This document shows, piece after piece, positions 6,975 through 13,373 of a stretch of 21,556 nt of DNA. This stretch comes from Elusimicrobiota bacterium (GTDB taxonomy: Bacteria > Elusimicrobiota > Elusimicrobia > UBA1565): assembly GCA_003450735.1 (NCBI GenBank), contig DMEZ01000006.1, positions 40,965-62,520 of the forward strand. The letters run 5' to 3'. The position numbers and the translations under genes were made by a program. Numbering within the stretch: position 1 is the first letter of the stretch; every line of letters starts with the position of its first letter. The notes beneath the pieces were generated by a model. That model was not told the origin of the DNA, made no database searches, and saw only the letters and a list, made by a program, of their open reading frames with translations.

Positions 6975-8450
6975 ATGCCCCCCGAACGTCCCGCCTTGCC
7001 GCCGGAGACCCGCCAGGTCCTGCACGAGATCAACCCCTGGTGGGCCGACGGCCGCGTCCGCCCCGAGCCCCCCTCCTACGAGCGCGCTCAGGTCGGCATG
7101 ATGCTCGCGGCCCTCGCCAGGCCCGGCGCTAAAGCGCAGGCGCTCCGCGGGCCGCGCCAAGTCGGGAAATCCACGGCTCTGCTCCAGATCGCGCGCAGGC
7201 TCATCGGCTCGGGCGTTCCCCCCCGGGAGATCTTCTTCATCCGCTTCGATCTGGACATCCTGCGGGAGATCGGGGGCCTCATGCCCCTGCTGCGATGGTA
7301 CGGCCAGGAGATCCGAAAGAAGAGCCTCGACTCCTCCTCGTCCTTCTACCTCCTTCTGGACGAGGTCCACAAGCTCGACAAGTGGGACGAGCAGGTCAAG
7401 CACGTCTTCGACACCTATCACCCCCGCATGGTGCTGACGGGTTCCTCCAGCGTCCTGGTGGCGCGGGGCCAGCGGGAGAGCCTGGCGGGCCGCGCGCTGA
7501 CTTTCGAGCTTCCACCATTCCTGTTCCGCGAAACGCTCGAGCTGACGCAGGAAAAGAGAGCGGAGGCTCTTCCGGATAAATTGGGATTCCTTTCGCTGTT
7601 CGACGACTGGGACGGCGCCTGCGCGGCGTTCAAGGAACTCCACCGCCAGCCGCCCCAGCGCCTTCATCGCTGGCGCAGACAGCTCGACCGGTACTACAAC
7701 CGTGGGGGGTACCCCGACCTGCATACGGGCGCGGTTGAAGAGGACCGCTGGGCGGACTACCTCATCGAAACCGTGTTCGAGCGAGTGCTTGGCGTCGACA
7801 TCCCCGATCTTTTTCCGGTAGACCAGCCGCGGCTCCTACGACACATCTACATGGAGGTTGCACGGCGCACAGGTCAGGAGATAGCCCAGAAGCGCCTTGC
7901 CGATGAAGCAAACGCGGCCGGCTACTCCACGAACCAGCCCACGGTAGGCCGGTATCTCCACTACTTGGCCGATGCCCTGCTGATCCGCGAGTTCCGGCGC
8001 TACCCCTTGGCGCGCAAAGCATCGGCGAAAGTCCCCGTGAAGTACACGCTGAGCGACTTGGGAGTGCGCAACGCCATCTTCCGCGGCGCGCCCTCGCTGT
8101 GGAAATCCGCCCCGGACGTGGTCGGCTCTTTGGTCGAGACCCTCGTGCAGACCGTGATCCGCGGGGCAAGCCTGCAGGCGCACTTTTACCGCCAGCTTCG
8201 CGATCCAGCCAACCCGCGCTCAGGATTCGAAGAAGTCGACTTCATCGCGGAGCGGCTCGACGGCCGGGTGCTTCCCATCGAAGTCAAATTCCGGCGGCGC
8301 ATCGACGCGGAGGATTTGTCAGCCATCCGACGGTTCATGGAGCGTCATGACGCCAGGACAGGCATCGTCGTCACACGGGAGACCTGCGATGCCTTAGACG
8401 ACGGCCGGCTGCTCCTGGTTCCGCTCCTCGACTTCTTGCTCGCTTTCTAG
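6975..8450 (+). CDS. AAA+ ATPase with DUF4143 and nuclease-like C-terminus (ATPase 1)
   Basis: 491 aa. AAA_14/DUF4143 architecture: Walker A GPRQVGKS (59-66), Walker B LLLDE (126-130), sensor-like LTGSSS (154-159), then a helical/winged DUF4143 region including GGYPDL (about 245-250). Near the C-terminus are EVDFIAE (about 421-427) and PIEVKFRRR (about 435-443), the D...ExK layout of a PD-(D/E)XK-like core. The frame permits an ATG at 6954, but that codon lies inside the promoter spacer. The start is set at 6975, 7 nt after the -10 box. The gene converges on a second ATPase of the same type with a 47-nt gap. These proteins are common in bacteria and archaea; their cellular role is not established. 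Confidence 0.87.
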   Translation: MPPERPALPPETRQVLHEINPWWADGRVRPEPPSYERAQVGMMLAALARPGAKAQALRGPRQVGKSTALLQIARRLIGSGVPPREIFFIRFDLDILREIGGLMPLLRWYGQEIRKKSLDSSSSFYLLLDEVHKLDKWDEQVKHVFDTYHPRMVLTGSSSVLVARGQRESLAGRALTFELPPFLFRETLELTQEKRAEALPDKLGFLSLFDDWDGACAAFKELHRQPPQRLHRWRRQLDRYYNRGGYPDLHTGAVEEDRWADYLIETVFERVLGVDIPDLFPVDQPRLLRHIYMEVARRTGQEIAQKRLADEANAAGYSTNQPTVGRYLHYLADALLIREFRRYPLARKASAKVPVKYTLSDLGVRNAIFRGAPSLWKSAPDVVGSLVETLVQTVIRGASLQAHFYRQLRDPANPRSGFEEVDFIAERLDGRVLPIEVKFRRRIDAEDLSAIRRFMERHDARTGIVVTRETCDALDDGRLLLVPLLDFLLAF

Positions 8451-8497
8451 CCGACAGCTGTGGCCAATATGCGGCCGAAGTCTTCAGATCATCTTCC

Positions 8498-9856
8498 TCA
8501 AGCGAGCAGTTCGAGGAGCCGGCCGCTCAGGTAGTACGGCAGAGTCCTCAGTTCGATCCTGCGGGACGCCTCGGCGCCGGCGACCCTGGCCTCGTAGTTC
8601 ACCGTCCGGCGCGGAAGTCCCTGGCTGATCTTGACCAGGCATTCGACTTCCTTCTCAAAGACGGCGCAGCTGTCGAGGGAGCGGACATCGCCTCTTGTGG
8701 ATTTGACGTCGATCGCCGTGAGACGGGGCGACCTGAGGATGAACTCGACCTGGGCGCCGCGTTTGGATTTCCAATAGAAGAGATCGTCGCGCGTCGGGAG
8801 GGCCGCGATGATCTCGTTGCCGACCGCGGTCTCGTACTGCACGGCCCTGTGGCTGTCGGCGGCTTTCGAGCCGAGCAGGTCGGAGCCGTTGAGCAGGTAG
8901 TTCAGCACCCCCGCGTCGAAGAGGATGTACTTCGAAAGGTCCGTCCCGGAGTCCCAGAGCCGGATCTTGTGCGCCACGCGCGCCCCGACCGTCTTGTTGA
9001 CCAGCCGCTTGGCCTCGCCCCTGCCGGCGTGGTTCACCTGGAGCCGCGAGAATTTCAAGGTATCCATGGAAAGGAAGGCCAGCCTCCTAAGCACGTCCTC
9101 ATACTCGTAGAGCGCCGTTTTCTCGCCCAAAACGGACTTGACGTTCTCTTCGATGGTGCCCGCCAGATCCGCGATGATCCCGGGGATCCTCCCCCTATCC
9201 GCCTGCGCATCGAGGAACGCATCGAGCACGCGCGGCATGCCGCCCAGCCTGAGATACAGCGCGAAGTGGTCGTTGAGCGCGTGGTGGTGCATCTCGGAGA
9301 ACGTCTTATCATCCAGGGAGATCCCGTCGAGATAGGCGAGCTCCGTCTGCTTGCCGTAGGCGCGCAGGAACTCCCGGAAGGTGATCGGATAGAGGTCGAA
9401 ATGAAGCTTCCTTCCCGTAGCGGAGTTCTTGACCGCGATGTTCTCCAGATTGGACCCGGTGTAGATGACCTTGAGTTTGTCGGAGAGTCCCGCCAGGGTC
9501 TGTACCGCCTCAAGCGAGACCGGGTGCCTGTCCGCTTCGTCGATGAAGATGACCGCCGCGGAGGCCAGGCGCTCGATAGGCCCGAGGAGGAGCGAAACGT
9601 TATGCAAAAACTGACCGGCATCCTCGGCGGCGCCGAAGAAGTCGCGGCCGAAGTAGTCCACGCCGTCGATGACCCCGCCGCGCTGAAGCGACAGGTTGAT
9701 CCTGACCTGCGGATGACCCGACAGGGCCTTGAGCGCATCGAGCACGAACGAGGTCTTGCCGACCTGCCTCGCCCCCCGGACCACGAGGACCTGGGATCTT
9801 AGCGCTTTGGCGGCGTCTATGAGGGCCTGTTTCTTGTTGTCGCGTTCTATCCACAT
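8498..9856 (-). CDS. AAA+ ATPase with DUF4143 and nuclease-like C-terminus (ATPase 2)
   Basis: 452 aa, same architecture as the convergent neighbour but clearly divergent in sequence. It begins MWIERDNKKQALIDAAKALR, with Walker A GARQVGKT (28-35), Walker B IFIDEAD (103-109) and YTGSN near 135-140. A DUF4143 region includes LRLGGMPRVLDAFL, and a C-terminal QVEFILRSPRLTAIDVKSTRG fits a PD-(D/E)XK-like D/E...DxK site. The frame allows an earlier ATG at 9871, but it lies within the promoter. ATG 9856 sits 6 nt after the -10 box and is preferred, giving a leaderless mRNA. The very AT-rich upstream region contrasts with its GC-rich coding sequence. Confidence 0.87.
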   Translation of the reverse strand: MWIERDNKKQALIDAAKALRSQVLVVRGARQVGKTSFVLDALKALSGHPQVRINLSLQRGGVIDGVDYFGRDFFGAAEDAGQFLHNVSLLLGPIERLASAAVIFIDEADRHPVSLEAVQTLAGLSDKLKVIYTGSNLENIAVKNSATGRKLHFDLYPITFREFLRAYGKQTELAYLDGISLDDKTFSEMHHHALNDHFALYLRLGGMPRVLDAFLDAQADRGRIPGIIADLAGTIEENVKSVLGEKTALYEYEDVLRRLAFLSMDTLKFSRLQVNHAGRGEAKRLVNKTVGARVAHKIRLWDSGTDLSKYILFDAGVLNYLLNGSDLLGSKAADSHRAVQYETAVGNEIIAALPTRDDLFYWKSKRGAQVEFILRSPRLTAIDVKSTRGDVRSLDSCAVFEKEVECLVKISQGLPRRTVNYEARVAGAEASRRIELRTLPYYLSGRLLELLA

Positions 9857-9862
9857 GCGATG

Positions 9863-9891
9863 ATTATGCAATTATTGACGTCATTATTCAA
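9863..9891 (-). promoter_or_regulatory. Promoter of ATPase 2, leaderless
   Basis: -35 TTGAAT (9891-9886), 17-bp spacer, -10 CATAAT (9868-9863), 6 nt to the ATG at 9856. No Shine-Dalgarno before this ATG. Confidence 0.65.
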
Positions 9892-9916
9892 TATGTAGTG
9901 TAATTATCGACGTCAT
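9871..9916. promoter_or_regulatory. Paired TGACGTCA-type operator
   Basis: ATTATTGACGTCAT (9871-9884) and ATTATCGACGTCAT (9903-9916) are direct repeats 32 bp apart, about three helical turns. Each is centred on a GACGTC palindrome. The first covers the promoter spacer of ATPase 2, the second lies just upstream of its -35 box. The layout suggests cooperative binding by a repressor. Confidence 0.55.
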
Positions 9917-9934
9917 ATATTACATATATAACCG

Positions 9935-10075
9935 GATGGGCACGCAGTCCAGGGCCACCTCAACCCTGGCCGAGTTGAACTTGATTAGGGAGAAGTACGT
10001 CTCTCCCCCGGCTTCTTGAGCGTGCCGGGGTACTCGTTGAAGCCGCTGATGGTCTCCTCGCGGCTGGATTCCAAG
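9935..10075 (-). pseudogene. Broken vWA-domain protein gene
   Basis: On the minus strand one frame encodes SSGLESSREETISGFNEY then PGTLKK. About 20 codons later the adjacent frame continues TYFSLIKFNSARVEVALDC-VPI. Joined, these match the start of von Willebrand factor A proteins (DxSGSM, then a helix TISGFNEY.GTLKK, then a strand and VEV....VP). The MIDAS DxSGSM itself is degraded, a frameshift lies near 10000-10010, and the rest of the domain is missing beyond 9935, where the AT-rich promoter of ATPase 2 begins. The cut suggests the ATPase cassette arrived next to, or into, this gene. Confidence 0.55.
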
Positions 10076-10150
10076 CCGGAGCTCCTCTTCCTCCCGCGCG
10101 GGGTGGACCACGGCGAACTGGTGGGCAAGGACGCGGCCAAGGCCGTGGTC

Positions 10151-10183
10151 TCCAGGCAGCCCATAGGTTCCCGTCATGAGCCA
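10151..10183. repeat. 30-bp module repeat, copy C
   Basis: The minus strand reads TGGCTCATGACGGGAACC and then TATGGGCTGCCTGGA. Over 32 bp it matches the repeat at 13089-13121 at 28 positions, and the left copy at 12939-12966 more weakly. As at 13124, a hairpin of unrelated sequence follows directly (10186-10210). Confidence 0.6.
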
Positions 10184-10185
10184 AG

Positions 10186-10210
10186 TTTAATTAGCCCGAT
10201 CCTAATTAAA
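10186..10210. repeat. AT-rich hairpin TTTAATTAG
   Basis: Perfect 9-bp arms (10186-10194 with 10202-10210) around a 7-nt loop, directly beside the 10151-10183 repeat. It may also be a last terminator for the RNA gene at 10262-10591. Confidence 0.55.
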
Positions 10211-10261
10211 GTTTAGCCGCCTAAAGTTGCGTTAACACAGCCACGCAATATACTCTCCACA

Positions 10262-10591
10262 AAGAGCGAGCCCGGGACACTCGCGGTCCCAGGGCTCGGT
10301 GTCTGCTTTTGGCCCCGGTCAGGTCGGGGCCGAATTTAGACTTTAAAGTCTCACCGCACGGGTGACAGCCCGGCACTACTATTCTGGACCCTCCACCTAA
10401 AAATTTCAAGACCCAAAAGGTCCTACATAGCGAAGCCCTCCCCGGCAGAGCCGGCGAGGGCAATCGCTAACCGCGTAGGGTGCGAACGCAACCGGCGACG
10501 AACGACCGCGTCACGGCCGGGGGCTCAGTTTCACATGGGGTCCCAGATCAACCGGGGCCAAGTCGAGCCCGACGTCACGGCCACTCACTGC
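10262..10591 (-). ncRNA. Candidate structured RNA, about 330 nt, class unknown
   Basis: This 400-bp stretch has no convincing reading frame on either strand. It is bounded by a strong minus-strand promoter (10598-10626) and a terminator-like hairpin (10268-10297). Internal stems include GGCCCCG/CGGGGCC (10311-10331), the 14-bp palindrome AGACTTTAAAGTCT (near 10337-10350) and a GCCCTC/GAGGGC stem with a GC-rich extension near 10437-10463. The 10-mer GGCCGTGACG occurs twice near its 5' end. I looked for tmRNA (TTCGAC, T-arm, tag frame with stop), RNase P (GAGGAAAGTCC), SRP (GGAA loop with AGCAG) and 6S features. Only a loose tmRNA-like 5' pattern (GGCCGTG, A, then CTCGAC) appeared, with no matching 3' T-arm or CCA end. 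The RNA is inferred from promoter, structure and terminator only. Confidence 0.55.
10268..10297 (-). terminator. Terminator-like hairpin of the candidate RNA
   Basis: On the minus strand, GAGCCC-T-GGGAC pairs with GTCCC-GGGCTC around a 7-nt loop, followed by CTCTTTGT. Strong stem with a single bulge, weak U-tract. A second small stem (TTGCGT/ACGCAA, 10231-10252) lies further downstream. Confidence 0.6.
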
Positions 10592-10597
10592 TTCACC

Positions 10598-10626
10598 AGT
10601 CTAACAGCCCGACCTTGTTTTGTCAA
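10598..10626 (-). promoter_or_regulatory. Strong sigma70-type promoter of the candidate RNA
   Basis: -35 TTGACA (10626-10621), 17-bp spacer, -10 TAGACT (10603-10598). It overlaps the stop codon of the DUF2130 gene and points into a region with no reading frame. Predicted start about 10591. Confidence 0.7.
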
Positions 10627-11759
10627 GACCCAGAGTCTTGACTAGGCCCCTCGTCGGAGGACAGCTCGAGCGCCGGGATCGACGCCAAGGACGACCCGAA
10701 CAACCCCTGCAGATCGCCGTACATCCCCGACGTGCTCAGCAGCACCCGCTCGATCTGCTTCTCCCTCTTCGCCCACGCCCGCTCCGTCGAGCGCTTCTCC
10801 GCGTCCAGATCCGAGCGCATCGACGAGAACGCCTCCACGATCGCCTCGATCCGGTGCCGGAACTCCGGCCCCGAAAGATATCTGTAGATCAGGTCCATCT
10901 TCTCGCCCTTGCCCGCCAGGGCGTTGCGCGCGTGCTCCAGCTGCAGCAGCCCCGCGCGCAAGGCCGTCCCCAGCCCCGCGGCGGAGGCGAAGTCCGCCAC
11001 CCACACGCCCTCCACGCAGCCCACGTGGCTCACGCCTTTGGGCATCGTCGCCGTCACGATCACGCCCAGGTCGGCCTTCGCCTCGCGCTGGTCGTCCTTG
11101 AGCTTCTGCACCCACCCATCGCTCCAGGCCTTCGTCCGTTTCGACTCCCAGAGGATGCTCCCGCACGCCTGCCCCGAGCCCGACACCACCCTCTGCAGGA
11201 CGTCCGCTCCCCGCACGCCTTTCGCGACCGGCTCCACCGTATCGAACCTGAAATTGTCGCGCAGAAGGTCCTCGAGCTCCAGCTCCAGGACCTCCCCCTG
11301 CGCCTGCTGGGAGCCCTGCTCCGCCTTACGCTTCAGATCCTCGATCTGCCTGCGCATGTCCTCGAGCTGCTTGTCCTTCTCCCGGTCGCGCAGGTGGTGC
11401 TCCTCGGCGGACTTGGCCAGCGTTTCTTCCCGGATCTTCCCGCGCTCCTGCGAAAGCTTGCGCTCGAGCTCCAGGGCCATCGCCTGCTCCTTGTCCTCCA
11501 GCTCGCGCTGGCGCTTGCGCAGCTCCAGCTCCTGCCGACGCGAATCCTCCAGCTTCCGGGCCTTCTCATCGAGCTGGGCGCGCAGGTCCTTCATGTCCTG
11601 CGCGAAGCCCTCGGCTGCCTTCTCGCGGGCCGCATCCTCGATGGCGGCGCGCTGGCCGGCCAGCTCCTGGCGCAGCTTCTCCTCGATCGGATGCGTCAGC
11701 GCCTCGGTGAGCGCGATCTTCTTGCCGCAGTGGGGGCAGGTGATGGATTGTTCGTTCAT
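10623..11759 (-). CDS. DUF2130 protein: zinc knuckle, long coiled coil, nuclease-like domain
   Basis: 378 aa. The N-terminal CPHCGKKI (8-15) is a short metal-binding or knuckle motif. Residues about 22-165 are an almost uninterrupted Glu/Lys/Arg-rich coiled coil. Residues 170-330 are the DUF2130 core, which has a restriction-endonuclease-like pattern: GADVLQRV (Asp186), then SILWESKRTKAW with Glu205 and Lys207. The tail carries a second helical region with an Asp/Ser-rich end. DUF2130 proteins are widespread and usually single genes; a nuclease function is predicted from the fold, not demonstrated. It is divergent from the pilin gene with a 51-nt gap, and its stop codon overlaps the promoter of the RNA candidate. 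Confidence 0.88.
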   Translation of the reverse strand: MNEQSITCPHCGKKIALTEALTHPIEEKLRQELAGQRAAIEDAAREKAAEGFAQDMKDLRAQLDEKARKLEDSRRQELELRKRQRELEDKEQAMALELERKLSQERGKIREETLAKSAEEHHLRDREKDKQLEDMRRQIEDLKRKAEQGSQQAQGEVLELELEDLLRDNFRFDTVEPVAKGVRGADVLQRVVSGSGQACGSILWESKRTKAWSDGWVQKLKDDQREAKADLGVIVTATMPKGVSHVGCVEGVWVADFASAAGLGTALRAGLLQLEHARNALAGKGEKMDLIYRYLSGPEFRHRIEAIVEAFSSMRSDLDAEKRSTERAWAKREKQIERVLLSTSGMYGDLQGLFGSSLASIPALELSSDEGPSQDSGS

Positions 11760-11793
11760 GGCGTTTCCGAGATGTTATCATTAAAAAAACCGG

Positions 11794-11799
11794 TATAAT
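11794..11799 (+). promoter_or_regulatory. -10 box of the pilin operon
   Basis: Perfect TATAAT preceded by GG, 11 nt before the pilin ATG, so the leader would be only about 5 nt. The -35 region is weak (GATGTT at 17-bp spacing). The same GGTATAAT string occurs at 21418-21425 without a gene behind it. Confidence 0.5.
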
Positions 11800-11810
11800 C
11801 CCCCGTCCTC

Positions 11811-12236
11811 ATGACCCGCCGAGCGCCCCGTGGCTACACTCTCATCGAGCTCATGCTCGTCGTCGCCGTCATCGCCTGCCTGGCCGCCATCGCCGTGCCC
11901 AAGTTCGCCAGCGCCCTGCGCAACGCCAACGAGGCCGCCACCAAGGGCAAGCTGGGCGGCATCCGCACCTCGCTGGCGGTCTACTACGCGGACACCGAGG
12001 GCACCTACCCCTCCGACCTCACCCCCCTCCTCCAGCCGGGCAGCCGCTACCTGACCCAGGTGGTGCCCCTTTACACCGGCCACCACGGCACCAGCAGCGA
12101 CATCCACTGCCTTTCCGCCAAGGACGACGACGACAGCGGGGCCTGGGGCTACGTGAACGCGGGCCCCGACATCGGCCACATCTGGGTGCAGTGCACGCAC
12201 ACCGACCTCAAGGGGAACGCATGGAACCAGTACTGA
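11811..12236 (+). CDS. Type IV pilin-like / type II pseudopilin protein
   Basis: 141 aa. The N-terminus MTRRAPRGYTLIELMLVVAV is a class III signal. Prepilin peptidase should cut between Gly8 and Tyr9, leaving Glu at position 5 of the mature protein (Glu13), followed by a roughly 20-residue hydrophobic helix. The C-terminal globular part includes KLGGIRTSLAVYYADTEGTYP, typical of PilE/PulG-like major subunits, and ends with a two-cysteine region (Cys115, Cys134). It would be assembled in the inner membrane by a type IV pilus or type II secretion machine, none of whose other genes are in the window. The next gene starts 16 nt before its stop. Confidence 0.92.
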   Translation: MTRRAPRGYTLIELMLVVAVIACLAAIAVPKFASALRNANEAATKGKLGGIRTSLAVYYADTEGTYPSDLTPLLQPGSRYLTQVVPLYTGHHGTSSDIHCLSAKDDDDSGAWGYVNAGPDIGHIWVQCTHTDLKGNAWNQY

Positions 12237-12757
12237 ACGAGACGAACGCCTGCGAGAGCCTCCCTCAGCGGGCCACGCTGGTCAGCCGCTACGCCACGCC
12301 CCTGGCCGTTCTCCTGGTGACCCTGGGCGTCGTCATCTCCCAGCCCGTCAGCCCGATCAAGGAGCTCAGCATCGGGCTCCTCCTCTTCGGCCTCGTCTTC
12401 AACTACGTCTCCGTGCCGCTCATCGCGAAGATGAAGGCGCCCTCCTTCTGCGTGCACGCCCGGCTGTTCATCAACCTGGGCGTCAACGCACTCATCGTGT
12501 ACTTCCTGGGCGGCTACTGGAAGCCGGCCTGGCTGCTGCTGGCGCTCACCCCGCTCGCCACGGCGGTCTACGACTCGAAGGCCAAGACGCTGGCCACCTC
12601 CCTCGGGGTGGGCGTCCTCCTGCTCCTCATCCAGGCGACCCGCAAGCTCGGCTCCCCCCTCGAGTGGGCCGAGCAGGCGGCGAACATCCTCTTCATCGTG
12701 CTGGTGAGTCTGCTCGTCAACGAGCTGGCGCACCACTCCCGCGGCACGAAGGCCTGA
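12221..12757 (+). CDS. Small multi-pass membrane protein, unknown
   Basis: 178 aa with about six predicted membrane helices at roughly 27-42, 50-68, 82-99, 103-118, 124-139 and 152-168, and a short polar N-terminus. No transporter or enzyme motif seen. The start chosen is ATG 12221 (MEPVLNETNA), which has AAGGGGA 4 nt upstream; the frame is open to 12191 but the earlier Met has no ribosome site. It overlaps the pilin stop by 16 nt, so the two genes are co-translated. The layout resembles isolated sensor-type membrane domains, but there is no output domain. Role with the pilin is inference. Confidence 0.75.
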   Translation: MEPVLNETNACESLPQRATLVSRYATPLAVLLVTLGVVISQPVSPIKELSIGLLLFGLVFNYVSVPLIAKMKAPSFCVHARLFINLGVNALIVYFLGGYWKPAWLLLALTPLATAVYDSKAKTLATSLGVGVLLLLIQATRKLGSPLEWAEQAANILFIVLVSLLVNELAHHSRGTKA

Positions 12758-12776
12758 ATACCACGACGTTTCTTTC

Positions 12777-12795
12777 AGATGCCAATCTGGCATCT
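12777..12795. repeat. Hairpin AGATGCCA / TGGCATCT
   Basis: Perfect 8-bp arms, 3-nt loop, 20 nt after the membrane protein stop. First hairpin of the palindrome tract; it does not share the ACGC centre of the main family. Confidence 0.6.
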
Positions 12796-12808
12796 CAAAA
12801 CTGAAGGC

Positions 12809-12835
12809 AAAAGGCTACGCAGCGCGTAGCCTTTT
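12809..12835. repeat. 27-bp palindrome, member 1 (left arm AAAAGGCTACGC)
   Basis: Perfect 12-bp arms around AGC. A-rich on one side and T-rich on the other, so it could also act as a bidirectional terminator for the pilin operon. Member of the ACGC-ASY-GCGT family. Confidence 0.8.
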
Positions 12836-12854
12836 GAATTCTCAACGCCTACAT

Positions 12855-12881
12855 CTTAAGATCACAAATTGGGGTCTTAAG
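12855..12881. repeat. Hairpin CTTAAGATC / GGTCTTAAG
   Basis: 9-bp arms with one G-T wobble and a 9-nt loop. Not an ACGC-family member. Confidence 0.5.
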
Positions 12882-12885
12882 AAGC

Positions 12886-12912
12886 AATTCCGCACGCACT
12901 GCGTGTGGAATT
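12886..12912. repeat. 27-bp palindrome, member 2 (left arm AATTCCGCACGC)
   Basis: 12-bp arms with a single G-T wobble, loop ACT. Same length, loop size and central ACGC/GCGT as member 1, but the stem between is different. Confidence 0.75.
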
Positions 12913-13034
12913 CATCCACGGGCCTAACCCTATATTTCTGGCTCATGACGGGATGCTGTGGGTCGCTGTTTGGAGCCTCGTCCCCGGCTTGGGCTCGGGG
13001 CTCTTCGGGCCCCGATCTCAAACCACGACGCGCT

Positions 13035-13054
13035 AGCATTCTGCGCAGAATGCT
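13035..13054. repeat. Perfect 20-bp palindrome AGCATTCTGC
   Basis: AGCATTCTGC joined directly to its reverse complement, no loop. Inside the MITE-like element; a candidate site for a dimeric DNA-binding protein. Confidence 0.6.
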
Positions 13055-13064
13055 CTACAGTCGT

Positions 13065-13084
13065 CGGGATGACCAATCATCCCG
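13065..13084. repeat. Hairpin CGGGATGA / TCATCCCG
   Basis: Perfect 8-bp arms, CCAA loop, inside the MITE-like element next to its right end. Confidence 0.55.
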
Positions 13085-13123
13085 GGTTGCAGGCAGCCCA
13101 CAGGTACCCGCCATGAGCCCACT

Positions 13124-13154
13124 TTTTTGATGTCGCAGATTGCGACATCAAAAA
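13124..13154. repeat. 31-bp hairpin TTTTTGATGTCGCA
   Basis: Perfect 14-bp arms with a GAT loop, directly after the 13089-13121 repeat, just as the hairpin at 10186 follows the 10151-10183 repeat. T-rich and A-rich ends make it terminator-like in both directions. Confidence 0.7.
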
Positions 13155-13175
13155 CGGAATTCATATCGAACATAG

Positions 13176-13200
13176 ATTTCCGACGCAGTGCGTCGGAAAT
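13176..13200. repeat. 27-bp palindrome, member 3 (arm ATTTCCGACGC)
   Basis: Perfect 11-bp arms, loop AGT. Stem subtype TTCCGA shared with member 5, with an ACGC centre. Confidence 0.78.
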
Positions 13201-13251
13201 TGATACATACCCGCAGCTATTAAAATAGTCTTTCAAAATATGTCTTTTTCT

Positions 13252-13278
13252 AATTCGCCACGCACCGCGTGGCGAATT
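13252..13278. repeat. 27-bp palindrome, member 4 (left arm AATTCGCCACGC)
   Basis: Perfect 12-bp arms, loop ACC, ACGC centre, stem distinct from the other members. Confidence 0.8.
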
Positions 13279-13296
13279 CATTCACGACTAAACCCG

Positions 13297-13323
13297 AATT
13301 TCCGAGGCACTGCCTCGGAAATT
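13297..13323. repeat. 27-bp palindrome, member 5 (left arm AATTTCCGAGGC)
   Basis: Perfect 12-bp arms, loop ACT. Compared with member 3, one central C is G and the partner G is C, so the pair is preserved by a compensatory change. Confidence 0.8.
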
Positions 13324-13347
13324 GCCGAACATGGAACTAAAATGGGG

Positions 13348-13373
13348 GGTCATACGTACTTGTTGGTATGACC
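13348..13373. promoter_or_regulatory. Inverted repeat over the DUF1016 gene start
   Basis: GGTCATAC (13348-13355) and GTATGACC (13366-13373) are perfectly complementary with a 10-nt gap. The right arm contains the ATG at 13368. It could be an autoregulatory operator or an mRNA hairpin that hides the start codon. No good Shine-Dalgarno is seen. Confidence 0.55.

Larger units (their letters stand above)
12939..13121. mobile_element. 183-bp MITE-like element with imperfect inverted ends
   Basis: The left end (12939-12966) begins TGGCTCATGACGGG. The right end, read on the minus strand, begins TGGGCTCATGGCGGG (13121-13089). Both continue with similar CTGTGGG and GC sequence. A third copy of this end lies at 10151-10183. 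Between the ends there is no reading frame but a series of hairpins, including CGGGGC/GCCCCG near 12996-13014 and those at 13035-13054 and 13065-13084. No transposase is encoded, so it would be non-autonomous, or it may instead be a structured RNA or DNA element. Confidence 0.5.

Noticed and set aside
6584..8504. 17-bp exact repeat ATCATCTTCCTCAAGCG at 6584 and 8488
   Set aside because: First copy is ordinary coding sequence, second overlaps the end of ATPase 2; no flanking similarity, so chance is plausible.
10262..10591. tmRNA identity for the RNA candidate
   Set aside because: The 5' pattern GGCCGTG-A-N6-GCTCGAC is suggestive, but no complementary CACGGCC with a T-arm and no tag frame ending in a stop could be found downstream.
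10620..11798. Plus-strand open frame opposite the DUF2130 gene
   Set aside because: Leucine/arginine-rich mirror of the coiled coil; the minus-strand frame has CPHC and nuclease-like motifs.
12777..13323. CRISPR array
   Set aside because: The repeats are individually different palindromes at irregular spacing, with no constant repeat-spacer rhythm and no cas genes.
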